Shown one piece after another: positions 1 to 8,161 of a DNA stretch of 9,713 nt (its first letter is position 1; the number at the start of each line of letters is the position of its first letter). Source of the DNA: Paludibacter sp. (GTDB lineage Bacteria > Bacteroidota > Bacteroidia > Bacteroidales > Paludibacteraceae). Position numbers and translations under genes: made by a program. The stretch covers positions 1 to 9,713 of the forward strand of contig JAQWCZ010000057.1 of assembly GCA_028705705.1 (NCBI GenBank), in the 5' to 3' direction. The notes under the pieces are model-generated. The model had not been told where the DNA came from. It did not search any database and was given only the letters and a program-made list of their open reading frames with translations.

Positions 1-2583
1 GGGTACAGTGTCAACAGCCGCAATGCCGCCGAGTTTGATATTACAAAACATGTAAAGCCCGGTAAGAACATTGTAGCTGTTGAAGTTTACCGGTTTTGTG
101 CCGGAAGTTATCTCGAAGATCAGGATATGTGGCGGTTGAGTGGCATCTTCAGAAATGTAACCCTCTGGAGTGCTCCCAATGTTCATGTCAGGGATTATTT
201 TATTAAAACAGATTTTGATGATCAGTATAAAAATGCCATTGTTGATATAACAGCCAAAGTGAAAAACTATGGTTCATCAAATAGTGCCGGACATAAATTA
301 GTGGCGACACTTTATGATGGAACCAAAACAGTTAACGGTGCAGTTGCAGAAGTATCGGTCCCTTCATTGGCTCCCGGAACTGAGAAGGTTGTTACGTTGA
401 AATTCAGCGTGGACAATCCATTGAAATGGACTGCAGAAACGCCAAAACTTTATACTACGGTTATTACCCTGCATGATGAATCGGAGCCGACCGAAATCCT
501 TTCATCAAAAACAGGTTTTCGTAAAATTGAAATTAAAGGGCGCTCTTTCCTTGTCAACGGAACACCGATCAAATTAAAAGGAGTGAATCGTCACGAACAC
601 TGGCCGGAAGTAGGACATGCCATTACGGAAGCTCAAATGATACAGGATATCAAGCTGATTAAGCAGGGAAACTGCAATCATGTCAGAACTTGTCATTACT
701 CAGATGATCCGCGCTGGTATGAGTTGTGCGACGAATATGGCCTTTGGTTGGTTGCTGAAGCGAATGTGGAATGTCACGGGTACATGAATCGTTTTGATGA
801 GGAACCGAAAATAAAAGACGCCATCATTGATCGAAATATAGCCAATACCGAAAATTTTAAAAATCACCCTTCGGTTATTATCTGGTCACTTGGAAATGAA
901 AATGGAGGTATAGGTTCCAATTTTATTGCTGCTCAACAAGCAGTTAAAGAAATTGATCCGACCCGTTTTGTTCATTATCAGTGCTTTGGTGTTAATCAGG
1001 ATAATCCGGCCGATATTCATTCTCAGATGTATCCCAGCTTTGAAGATGTTGCCATCATCGGCTCGGATAGCAGTCGGTTTAAGAAACCATATTATCTGTG
1101 CGAATATGCTCATGCCATGTTTAATTCCATGGGTTCAGTCGGAGAATATAACGATTTGTTTGATCAATACCCGGCAATATTAGGTGGGGCAATTTGGGAA
1201 TTTCAGGATCAGGGTTTGTGGAACAGAAGAGATCCGAAACGTCCGATTCTGGCGTATGGTGGCGGATTTGGAGAATATCCAAACGATAATTATTTTATTC
1301 ATAAAGGCACTGTTTTTTCAGATCGTACCCTCAAGCCGCAATATTATGAAATGAAGAAGGTTTACCAGTGGGTAGATATTACTGCTGAAAATATAGAGAA
1401 TGGAACCTTTGCTATCAGAAACCGCTATCAGTTTATCAGTCTTAATGATTTTACTCCTGTTTGGAGCTTGTCAGAAAACGGGAAAGTCATAGCATCAGGT
1501 AAGTTATCTCTTCCTGATATGAATCCCGGAACTGTCAGAACAATAAAGGTTCCATATACAATTAAAAAACCTAAAGCAGGAGCTGAGTATTTTCTTCGTA
1601 TTTCATTTTTGCTGAACTGTGATAAAAGTTGGGCGAAAAAAGGAATGGAAATGGCCTCTCAACAGTTTAAGATTCCTGTTGAAAACAATGAATTCACAAA
1701 CTCAAAATCTCAAAAGGAACTTAAACTGATTACCAATGAAAAGGAATTCGTTGTTACAGGAAAGGACTTCATCCTTGTATTTGATAAAACACAGGGCACA
1801 TTCAGTCGTATCAAAAGTGGAACTGAGGATTTGTTGACAGGACAGGGTAGTCCCCGTTTGCATCTCTGGCGTGCACCACACAAAAACGACGATATGTGGG
1901 CATACGATGGTTGGATGAAATATGGCTTGAACGAATTAAAATGGGATGTCATAGATGTTTCAGCGAATCAGTTCGACAAAAGTGCCGTCAAAATTTCTGT
2001 ACGGCAAAAAGGAACAGGCAAAAACGATTTTGAAATTACGCATGATGCTATCTATACGATAATCGCTGATGGAAAGATTCAGGCATGGAATCAGGTGAGT
2101 TCAAATAATCCGGGCTTAGTAATAGGCAGGATGGGTGTCCGTTTTTTGCTGAATAAAATCCTGGATCAGGTGACCTATTTCGGAAGAGGTCCGATGGAAA
2201 ACTACAGCGACCGTAAAAGAGCTGCTGATGTGGGACTTTACAGAAGTTCCGTTTTACAACAGCTCACCGGTTATGAAAAACCAATGGATTGTGGAAATCA
2301 CGAAGAGGTAAGATGGGCGTTAATCCATAAAAAATGTGGAATGGGGATTCAGGTAAAAAGTGATAAAAATTTAATGCAGATTACCGCTCTCCCATTTACA
2401 GATGAGGAGTTAACCGATTGTGAATATAAAGTAGATCTTCCTCAAAGTATAGCAACTGTTTTATGTATCAGTCATAAAACTTTGGGAGTTGGATCAGCAG
2501 GTTGCGGTCCGAAACCACAAGAAAAGTTCCTTGTATATGCAGCGCCTGCAACCTTTTCATATGTTTTAAACATAACGAAATAA
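1..2583 (+). CDS. GH2 glycoside hydrolase, LacZ-type (5'-truncated by window edge)
   Basis: The frame is open from base 1, and the first codons (GYSVNSRNAAEFDIT) already match the sugar-binding domain of LacZ. The start lies upstream: by alignment about 165 residues plus any signal peptide are missing, and 860 residues are visible. In window residues the order is: end of the jelly-roll domain to about 60, an Ig-like domain to about 175, a TIM barrel about 180-450 opening with GVNRHEHWP, a second Ig-like domain about 455-570, and a C-terminal LacZ domain-5 beta-sandwich to 860 (FGRGPMENYSDR, CGNHEEVRW). The acid/base is Glu300 in SLGNENG (codon 898-900) and the nucleophile Glu368 in CEYAHAM (codon 1102-1104). 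The Mg-site Glu and His of EANVECHG and the LacZ His391 and His540 equivalents are kept. The sodium/galactose-O6 residues are not: LacZ D201 is Ala34 and N604 is Lys435. Family, fold and retaining mechanism are secure. The substrate is uncertain: an exo-acting beta-glycosidase, possibly not a galactosidase. The next gene starts 61 nt downstream, probably in the same operon. Confidence 0.93.
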   Translation, partial: GYSVNSRNAAEFDITKHVKPGKNIVAVEVYRFCAGSYLEDQDMWRLSGIFRNVTLWSAPNVHVRDYFIKTDFDDQYKNAIVDITAKVKNYGSSNSAGHKLVATLYDGTKTVNGAVAEVSVPSLAPGTEKVVTLKFSVDNPLKWTAETPKLYTTVITLHDESEPTEILSSKTGFRKIEIKGRSFLVNGTPIKLKGVNRHEHWPEVGHAITEAQMIQDIKLIKQGNCNHVRTCHYSDDPRWYELCDEYGLWLVAEANVECHGYMNRFDEEPKIKDAIIDRNIANTENFKNHPSVIIWSLGNENGGIGSNFIAAQQAVKEIDPTRFVHYQCFGVNQDNPADIHSQMYPSFEDVAIIGSDSSRFKKPYYLCEYAHAMFNSMGSVGEYNDLFDQYPAILGGAIWEFQDQGLWNRRDPKRPILAYGGGFGEYPNDNYFIHKGTVFSDRTLKPQYYEMKKVYQWVDITAENIENGTFAIRNRYQFISLNDFTPVWSLSENGKVIASGKLSLPDMNPGTVRTIKVPYTIKKPKAGAEYFLRISFLLNCDKSWAKKGMEMASQQFKIPVENNEFTNSKSQKELKLITNEKEFVVTGKDFILVFDKTQGTFSRIKSGTEDLLTGQGSPRLHLWRAPHKNDDMWAYDGWMKYGLNELKWDVIDVSANQFDKSAVKISVRQKGTGKNDFEITHDAIYTIIADGKIQAWNQVSSNNPGLVIGRMGVRFLLNKILDQVTYFGRGPMENYSDRKRAADVGLYRSSVLQQLTGYEKPMDCGNHEEVRWALIHKKCGMGIQVKSDKNLMQITALPFTDEELTDCEYKVDLPQSIATVLCISHKTLGVGSAGCGPKPQEKFLVYAAPATFSYVLNITK

Positions 2584-2644
2584 TCTTATGTAGCTGGTTG
2601 GGAATGTGTATTGTATCTAACATTTGTTTGCTGAAAAAATAATT

Positions 2645-4951
2645 ATGGTGACTAAAGTACAGTTTCAAAATTTTGCTGTTTTCTTGTTTTTTATTTCTAT
2701 GTTTTTTATTTCTGAAAGTTATGCTCAGAAAGCAGCAAATATCAAGTCAGAAGTCGATTATGTGAATCCGCTGATTGGAACGGCATTTGCCGGATTTAAA
2801 CCAGGTTTGGAAGGAGGAGGGACCATGCCATGCGTGGGTACTCCCTTTGCCATGACAAATTTTGTAGCCCAGACTTGTGAAAACAAAATCAGCCGGATGA
2901 TTTATGTGTATGAAGATACGACGATAATTGGCTTTGCTGCCACACATCAGCCTACTGTTTGGATGGGAGATTATGGTTATGTGTCGTTGATGCCGCAGGT
3001 TGGGCAATTGAAAGTATTACCGGAGGAACGCGCAGCAGTTTTCTCTCATGATCATGAGGTCTCAAAACCATATTATTATGCTGTGGACTTGAACCCCGGC
3101 GCGAATCAAATCAAAGGTGAGATTGCGGCAGCCTCGCGATGCGGAATGTTCCGGTTTACTTTTCCTCAATCAAAAGAATCACACATAATCATACAGGGGA
3201 TGAATCTTAAATCTAAACCTGAAGCGAATGTTGATAAAAATCAGCCAACAAACAATCCTTTGCAGGGTTATGTGAAGATTGACAAGGAAAGAGGGTTGAT
3301 TACGGGCTATAATCCTGACCGTATGTCCTCGCATCTTGGCCCTGATCTCCCTAATTTTAAAGGGTATTTTGTCATTCAGTTTGATAAGCCTTTTGATGAT
3401 TTCGGAACATGGGACGGGAATGAAATGGCTGAAATTAAACCGTTGAACACCGAGGGGTATGGAACCAGAATGGGTGCCTACATTAGTTTTGAAACCCAAA
3501 AGGATGAGGTTGTTAATGTTAAGGTTGCGACCTCTTTTATTAGCTTAGAACAGGCTTTGCAAAACTTATCTGTAGAAATCCCTGATTGGAATTTCAATAA
3601 ACTGACGCGGAAAACAAGTGATGTATGGCAGGAAAACCTCAGTCGGTTAAAAGTAAGTGGGTGTACAGAAGATCAAAAAAGTATTTTCTATACCGCGATG
3701 TTCCATACCATGTTATTCCCCCGTGAGTTCTCAGAGTATGGACGCTATTACAGTGCATTTGATGATCAGATTCATGAGGGAGTTTCATATAATGATTTTT
3801 CATTGTGGGATACCTTCAGGGCTTTGCATCCCTTGCTGCAACTGATACAGCCTGAACGGGTCAGTCCGATGGTACAGTCTTTACTGCAGATGTACAAAGA
3901 GGGAGGATGGTTGCCCAAATGGCCGAATCCCACATATACCAATATCATGATTGGAACCCATGCCGATGCTGTTATTGCTGATGCTTATGTAAACGGATTC
4001 AGGGATTATGACATCAACCTGGCGTACGAAGCTATACTGAAAAATGCAACCTTTGCTCCCATGGGAGATGCATTGAAAAAGTGGGGTGATCGTGATCCGT
4101 GGACATCTTATGAGGCACGGGCTGGGTTGTCTTATTACCATGCTCTGGGTTACATTCCGGCAGATAAGACCAGCGAATCAGTTTCGCGCACCATCGAGTT
4201 TGGTGTTGATGACTATTGTGTTGCTCAAATAGCCAAAGCAACAGGTAGAACGGAAGATTATGCGAAACTAATCAACTATAGTAATAATTATAAGAATTTG
4301 TATAATCCTGAAACCGGCTTTTTCTCTCCCAGATTATATAATGGTGCGTGGTATGCTGATTCGACGGCCGGGTTTACCGAGGGAAGTAAGTGGACTTACT
4401 TGTTCGGAGCCATGCACGACCCGAAGGGAATGATTGAACTGATGGGTGGACAGAATAGTTTTGCAAAGAAACTGACAGAAAACTTCGAAGGGAACCACTA
4501 CCGGCACGATAATGAACCCGGTCACCATTATGCCTACTTGTTCAATTATTGTGGTGAACCCTGGAAAACACAACAGTTAATCAGAAAACACACTTCGGTT
4601 GAGAACTTTAGAAATCAGCCAATCGGTATTAATGGGAATGACGACTGTGGACAGATGTCGGCCTGGTATATTTTCGGGGTAATGGGTTTTTATCCGGTAG
4701 TACCTGCTTCAGGTATATATTCCATTGGAGCTCCGCAGTTTCCAAAAATGGTACTGAGGCATAATATTAATGGAAAACCCGGAAAACTTGAAATTATAGC
4801 CGGCAATCTCTCCGAAGAGAATAAATATGTTCAGAGTGTGACATTAGATGGTAAATCAATTAGTACACCTTTCATTAGCTATCAGGATCTTATATCCGGA
4901 TGTAAATTAGTTTTTGAGATGGGACCAAAACCAAATTATAAATTCCGTTAA
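2645..4951 (+). CDS. GH92 exo-alpha-mannosidase, exported
   Basis: The protein has 768 residues, usual for GH92, a family of calcium-dependent inverting exo-alpha-mannosidases acting on N-glycans and mannans. I start it at the ATG at 2645, not the in-frame TTG at 2624: the ATG follows an A-rich stretch and gives a normal signal peptide, with a hydrophobic core at residues 10-24 and likely cleavage after SYA, before QKA. The mature protein begins with VDYVNPLIGT, the family N-terminal signature. The C-terminal (alpha/alpha)6 catalytic half holds FTEGSKW (Glu579, likely general acid), NEPGHH (623-628) and GNDDCGQMSAW with Asp666/Asp667 (general-base region), then GFYPV. Two parts differ from common GH92 members: THQPTVWMGDYG at about 100-111, where many have an HLSGTG-type loop, and EGSKWTY in place of EGNAWQY. 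It is probably periplasmic. The next gene starts 2 nt after its stop, so the two are likely translationally coupled. The linkage cleaved (alpha-1,2, 1,3, 1,4 or 1,6) cannot be read from sequence. Confidence 0.95.
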   Translation: MVTKVQFQNFAVFLFFISMFFISESYAQKAANIKSEVDYVNPLIGTAFAGFKPGLEGGGTMPCVGTPFAMTNFVAQTCENKISRMIYVYEDTTIIGFAATHQPTVWMGDYGYVSLMPQVGQLKVLPEERAAVFSHDHEVSKPYYYAVDLNPGANQIKGEIAAASRCGMFRFTFPQSKESHIIIQGMNLKSKPEANVDKNQPTNNPLQGYVKIDKERGLITGYNPDRMSSHLGPDLPNFKGYFVIQFDKPFDDFGTWDGNEMAEIKPLNTEGYGTRMGAYISFETQKDEVVNVKVATSFISLEQALQNLSVEIPDWNFNKLTRKTSDVWQENLSRLKVSGCTEDQKSIFYTAMFHTMLFPREFSEYGRYYSAFDDQIHEGVSYNDFSLWDTFRALHPLLQLIQPERVSPMVQSLLQMYKEGGWLPKWPNPTYTNIMIGTHADAVIADAYVNGFRDYDINLAYEAILKNATFAPMGDALKKWGDRDPWTSYEARAGLSYYHALGYIPADKTSESVSRTIEFGVDDYCVAQIAKATGRTEDYAKLINYSNNYKNLYNPETGFFSPRLYNGAWYADSTAGFTEGSKWTYLFGAMHDPKGMIELMGGQNSFAKKLTENFEGNHYRHDNEPGHHYAYLFNYCGEPWKTQQLIRKHTSVENFRNQPIGINGNDDCGQMSAWYIFGVMGFYPVVPASGIYSIGAPQFPKMVLRHNINGKPGKLEIIAGNLSEENKYVQSVTLDGKSISTPFISYQDLISGCKLVFEMGPKPNYKFR

Positions 4952-4953
4952 GC

Positions 4954-6066
4954 ATGAAATCAATTCAATATCTTGTCATTTTCACAATCATTTTGCAGTT
5001 AGCTGCATGTCATTATGCTGTAAAAAATAATAGTCAGATTAACTGGGAGCAATGGTCGTTCAGTAAACCTGAAGAAAACCCGATCATTGCTGCTGATTCT
5101 ACTAAGAAGTTTTTTGATCCGGTGAAAAGAGATACAGTAAGATGGCAGAAAGCAGATGTGTTTAATCCGGGTGCCATTGTAAAAAACGGAAAAGTTTATC
5201 TTTTTACCCGTTGTGAAGATAATCCGGTCGCCATCATTGGTGGCAGAACCTCCAGAATAGGCTTGGCTGAAAGTGAGGATGGAATTCATTTTACACATTT
5301 TGATACGCCCGTATTATATCCTGATAATGACGAATTCAGGAAATATGATTATCCCGGAGGATGCGAAGATCCCCGTGTCGTTGAAGTGGATGAGAGCACC
5401 TATGTGATGACATATACCAGTTGGAATTACGAAGTTCCCCGGTTGTCAATCGCATTCTCCCGTAACCTGCATGTATGGGAGAAAAAAGGCCCGGCTTTTA
5501 CAAAAGCTTATGATGGTAAATTCTTAAATATAGCCTCCAAGTCAGCTTCCATTGTTACAAAAATGAAGAATGACAGGCCTGTTGTGGCAACAATAAATGG
5601 TAAATACTGGATGTATTGGGGTGAAAAATTTGTGAACCTCGCGTGGTCTGAGAATTTGATAGATTGGTATCCTTTACTGGATGAGAATGGAAATTTAAAA
5701 GAGCTATTATCTCCTCGTGCAGGCTTCTTTGATAGTAATTTAACGGAATGCGGACCTCCGGCACTTATGGTCGATAAGGGTATTCTGCTGCTATACAACG
5801 GAAAGAATGCCACAGATAAAAGGGCAGACCCAAAGTTGCCAGAAGGAACCTATTCCGTAGGCTGGGTATTATTTGACCTTAATGATCCGGAGAAAATTAT
5901 CAATCGGACAGATACTTGTATCCTGAAATCAAGTCTGCCGCATGAATTAACCGGACAATATCAGGCCGGGACTACCTTTGCTGAAGGGTTGGTTTATTTT
6001 AAAGAAAAATGGTTTTTGTATTATGGAACTGCTGATTCCTATGTAGGAGTGGCAATAACAAAGTAA
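4954..6066 (+). CDS. GH130 family beta-mannoside hydrolase/phosphorylase, lipoprotein
   Basis: This 370-residue protein has the five-bladed beta-propeller pattern of GH130, whose members either phosphorolyse beta-mannosides (for example mannosyl-glucose or beta-1,4-mannobiose) or hydrolyse beta-1,2-mannosides. Family landmarks in order: FNPGAIVKNGKVYLFTR (about 70-86), SRIGLAES, YPGGCEDPRVVE with the likely catalytic Asp139 (codon 5368-5370), YVMTYTSWN, RLSIAFSRNLHVWEKKG, WMYWGEKFVNLAWSEN and ECGPPALM. The N-terminus is a lipoprotein signal: a hydrophobic stretch then LAAC, with Cys19 as the acylated residue. No acidic cluster follows the Cys, so an inner-leaflet, periplasm-facing anchor is likelier than surface display. 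Cytoplasmic phosphorylases have no export signal and phosphate is expected to be limiting outside the cytoplasm, so I infer a hydrolase, most plausibly an exo-beta-mannosidase, rather than a phosphorylase. Confirmation needs an alignment of the phosphate-binding Arg/His positions. The start ATG lies 2 nt after the GH92 stop, and GH97 begins 4 nt after its own stop. Confidence 0.88.
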   Translation: MKSIQYLVIFTIILQLAACHYAVKNNSQINWEQWSFSKPEENPIIAADSTKKFFDPVKRDTVRWQKADVFNPGAIVKNGKVYLFTRCEDNPVAIIGGRTSRIGLAESEDGIHFTHFDTPVLYPDNDEFRKYDYPGGCEDPRVVEVDESTYVMTYTSWNYEVPRLSIAFSRNLHVWEKKGPAFTKAYDGKFLNIASKSASIVTKMKNDRPVVATINGKYWMYWGEKFVNLAWSENLIDWYPLLDENGNLKELLSPRAGFFDSNLTECGPPALMVDKGILLLYNGKNATDKRADPKLPEGTYSVGWVLFDLNDPEKIINRTDTCILKSSLPHELTGQYQAGTTFAEGLVYFKEKWFLYYGTADSYVGVAITK

Positions 6067-6070
6067 ATTT

Positions 6071-8065
6071 ATGAAAATGAGGATACCAGTTCTTTTGTTG
6101 CTACTTGCTTATACCAGTTCTTTTTTGGGGATAAATCCGGAAAGGAATAAGAATTTCAAATTAACATCACCGGATTCTAAAGTCCAGATTGAAGTCCGCA
6201 TCGCGGATAAAATTACTTATTCGGTATTTTACGGAGAGGAGCAAATCCTCATGCCTTCTTCTATCTCGATGAATTTGCAGGATGGGTTGAATCCCGGAAT
6301 CAAGCCCAGGCTGAGAAACACAAAGAAACGGTCTGTCAACAATAAGATTTATCCTCAAATCAGGGAAAAGAGGAAAGAGATTGATGATGTGTTCAATGAA
6401 TTGGAACTCGAATTCCAAGGAAACTATGGTATCATTTTCAGAGCTTATAATGATGGAGTTGCCTATCGGTTTAAAACATCATTTGCTCATGACATTAAAG
6501 TCTACGGCGAGGAATCGGTTTTTCAACTTCCATCAAATGATACCATTTATTTTGCTCAGGTGAATTGCGATGCCAAACCCGGTCAGGATTGCTTTCATTC
6601 AAGTTTTGAGGAACTGTATAAAGTCATATGTATTGGTGATTTAGCAGTAGATATGATGGCTTATGCGCCGGTAGTTGTTTGCCTTAAAAATGTGAAAGTT
6701 GCTATTACTGAGACTGATTTGGTTGATTATCCGGGCATGTTTATCACGGGCACCAATGATGGAACAAATTCACTGAAAGCTAAGTTTGCCCCGTACCCCT
6801 CTCAGGAGAAATCGGTTAATATTTATAATGTGGTGGTTCAAAGAGCTGATTATATTGCTCAGACAAAGGGATCCAGATATTTTCCCTGGAGAACATTGAC
6901 TATAGCACCGAAAGATGGCGATTTGATTGAAAGTGATATGCTTTACCGCTTGGGAGGAGAAACGCAGCTTGATGACCTCTCCTGGCTCAAACCGGGCAAA
7001 AGTACTTCTGAATGGTTGTTTGATAATAATATCTACGGAGTTGATTTCAAATCGGGTTGTAATACCGACACTTATAAATACTATATCGACTTTGCTGCAA
7101 AATTTAATCTTGAATATGTCTTGTTTGATGCCGGCTGGTCATCGTGGACTGATCTGTATGATATGAACCCTGAAATGGATATGGAATATCTGACCTCTTA
7201 TGCAAAAGAAAAAGGTGTCGGATTGGTGTTGTGGACCTCAGCTTATGCATTAAACCAGCAAATGGACAAAGCGCTGGACAGGTTTAAGGCATGGGGTGTT
7301 AAAGGAATTATGGTCGATTTTATTGATCGGGATGATCAGAAAATGATTTCTTTCTTCGAAAAAGTAGCTGAGGAAACGGCTAAAAGACAACTGTTTGTTG
7401 ATTTTCACGGATGCCCGAAACCTGCCGGGTTGAACCGGAGATTTCCGAATGTATTAACAATGGAAGGTGCAATGGTGCAGGAATACTATAAATTCGGGGA
7501 TAAACTTTCACCTGAACATGAATTGTGTATTCCTTTTATCCGTGGGTTGGCCGGACCTCTTGACTACGAACCGGGAAATATGAAAAACGAAACTGCTGAG
7601 AACTTCAAACCGATGAGTAATAAACCGAATAGTTTGGGTACCAGAATACACCAGATGGCTATGTTTTTGGTGTATGAAAGTCCTTATGCCAAGATGGGAG
7701 GCAACCCGTCAGATTATCTGAAAGAACCGGAATTCACGCAGTTTTGTGTAGATATCCCTACCGTATGGGATGAGACAAAGGTGATTGATGCCAGGCTTGG
7801 CGATTATGTAATTCTCCTTCGACAGGCTGCTAGTGGTGATTATTATCTTGGGGCAATGACCGACTGGACGGCAAGGGAATTCACGGTTGACTGTTCATTC
7901 CTGGATGAGGGGATATATATAATTGAAATTTATAAAGACGGCTTGAATGCTGATAGGTATGCCGGCGATTATAAACATGAGATTTTAGAAGTCACCAAAA
8001 CATCGTCACTCAGCATTAAGATGGCTCCAGGTGGCGGTTGGGTCGGGAGAATCAGGAAAATATAA
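6071..8065 (+). CDS. GH97 glycoside hydrolase, retaining alpha-galactosidase type, exported
   Basis: The protein has 664 residues, the usual GH97 size. A signal peptide (MKMRIPV followed by a Leu-rich core, about residues 1-20, no lipobox) precedes an N-terminal beta-super-sandwich (about 27-290, starting KNFKLTSPDSKVQIEV), a TIM barrel (about 310-560) and a C-terminal beta-sandwich ending GGGWVGRI. GH97 contains inverting alpha-glucosidases such as SusB, where the barrel position of the nucleophile is Gly, and retaining alpha-galactosidases, where it is Asp. Here the segment reads MVDFIDRDDQ, with Asp416 (codon 7316-7318) in the nucleophile position, so retaining alpha-galactosidase chemistry is expected. 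The following TMEGAMVQEYYKF segment supplies Glu465 and Glu471, one of which should be the acid/base; I favour Glu471 from spacing. A related alpha-linked sugar such as beta-L-arabinopyranose is possible. It starts 4 nt after the GH130 stop, in the same operon, and the signal peptide places it in the periplasm or beyond. Confidence 0.93.
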   Translation: MKMRIPVLLLLLAYTSSFLGINPERNKNFKLTSPDSKVQIEVRIADKITYSVFYGEEQILMPSSISMNLQDGLNPGIKPRLRNTKKRSVNNKIYPQIREKRKEIDDVFNELELEFQGNYGIIFRAYNDGVAYRFKTSFAHDIKVYGEESVFQLPSNDTIYFAQVNCDAKPGQDCFHSSFEELYKVICIGDLAVDMMAYAPVVVCLKNVKVAITETDLVDYPGMFITGTNDGTNSLKAKFAPYPSQEKSVNIYNVVVQRADYIAQTKGSRYFPWRTLTIAPKDGDLIESDMLYRLGGETQLDDLSWLKPGKSTSEWLFDNNIYGVDFKSGCNTDTYKYYIDFAAKFNLEYVLFDAGWSSWTDLYDMNPEMDMEYLTSYAKEKGVGLVLWTSAYALNQQMDKALDRFKAWGVKGIMVDFIDRDDQKMISFFEKVAEETAKRQLFVDFHGCPKPAGLNRRFPNVLTMEGAMVQEYYKFGDKLSPEHELCIPFIRGLAGPLDYEPGNMKNETAENFKPMSNKPNSLGTRIHQMAMFLVYESPYAKMGGNPSDYLKEPEFTQFCVDIPTVWDETKVIDARLGDYVILLRQAASGDYYLGAMTDWTAREFTVDCSFLDEGIYIIEIYKDGLNADRYAGDYKHEILEVTKTSSLSIKMAPGGGWVGRIRKI

Positions 8066-8161
8066 TTTGTTTTGTCCGGATTTGGTGATTTATGTCTCAG
8101 ATGGAATTATTTATATACAACAATATAGGAGTTATTGCATAATTATTTTAAAATCATTAGA

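Noticed and set aside
2597..2626. Possible Bacteroidetes promoter before GH92 (TAACATTTG resembling TAnnTTTG)
   Set aside because: The -7-like element has one extra base between TA and TTTG, and the TTGG upstream is too close for a -33 element. The 61-nt gap is more simply intra-operonic.
2624..2644. TTG at 2624 as the start of the GH92 gene
   Set aside because: It adds MFAEKII before an ATG that already gives a normal signal peptide with an A-rich upstream stretch; the ATG at 2645 is the better start.
886..5813. Several minus-strand and off-frame open stretches of 60-107 codons within the GH2, GH92 and GH130 genes
   Set aside because: They lie entirely inside strongly conserved coding genes, show no recognisable domains, and are the expected antisense or off-frame shadows.
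8066..8161. Promoter or terminator in the 96-nt GH97-CotH gap
   Set aside because: The gap is AT-rich (TTATTTATATAC), but I found neither a TAnnTTTG element nor a stem-loop followed by a T run. A separate promoter is possible but not supported.
8135..8161. TTG at 8135 as the start of the CotH gene
   Set aside because: It adds nine residues (MHNYFKIIR) ahead of MKKSHPYY, which is itself a standard signal-peptide beginning; the ATG at 8162 is preferred.
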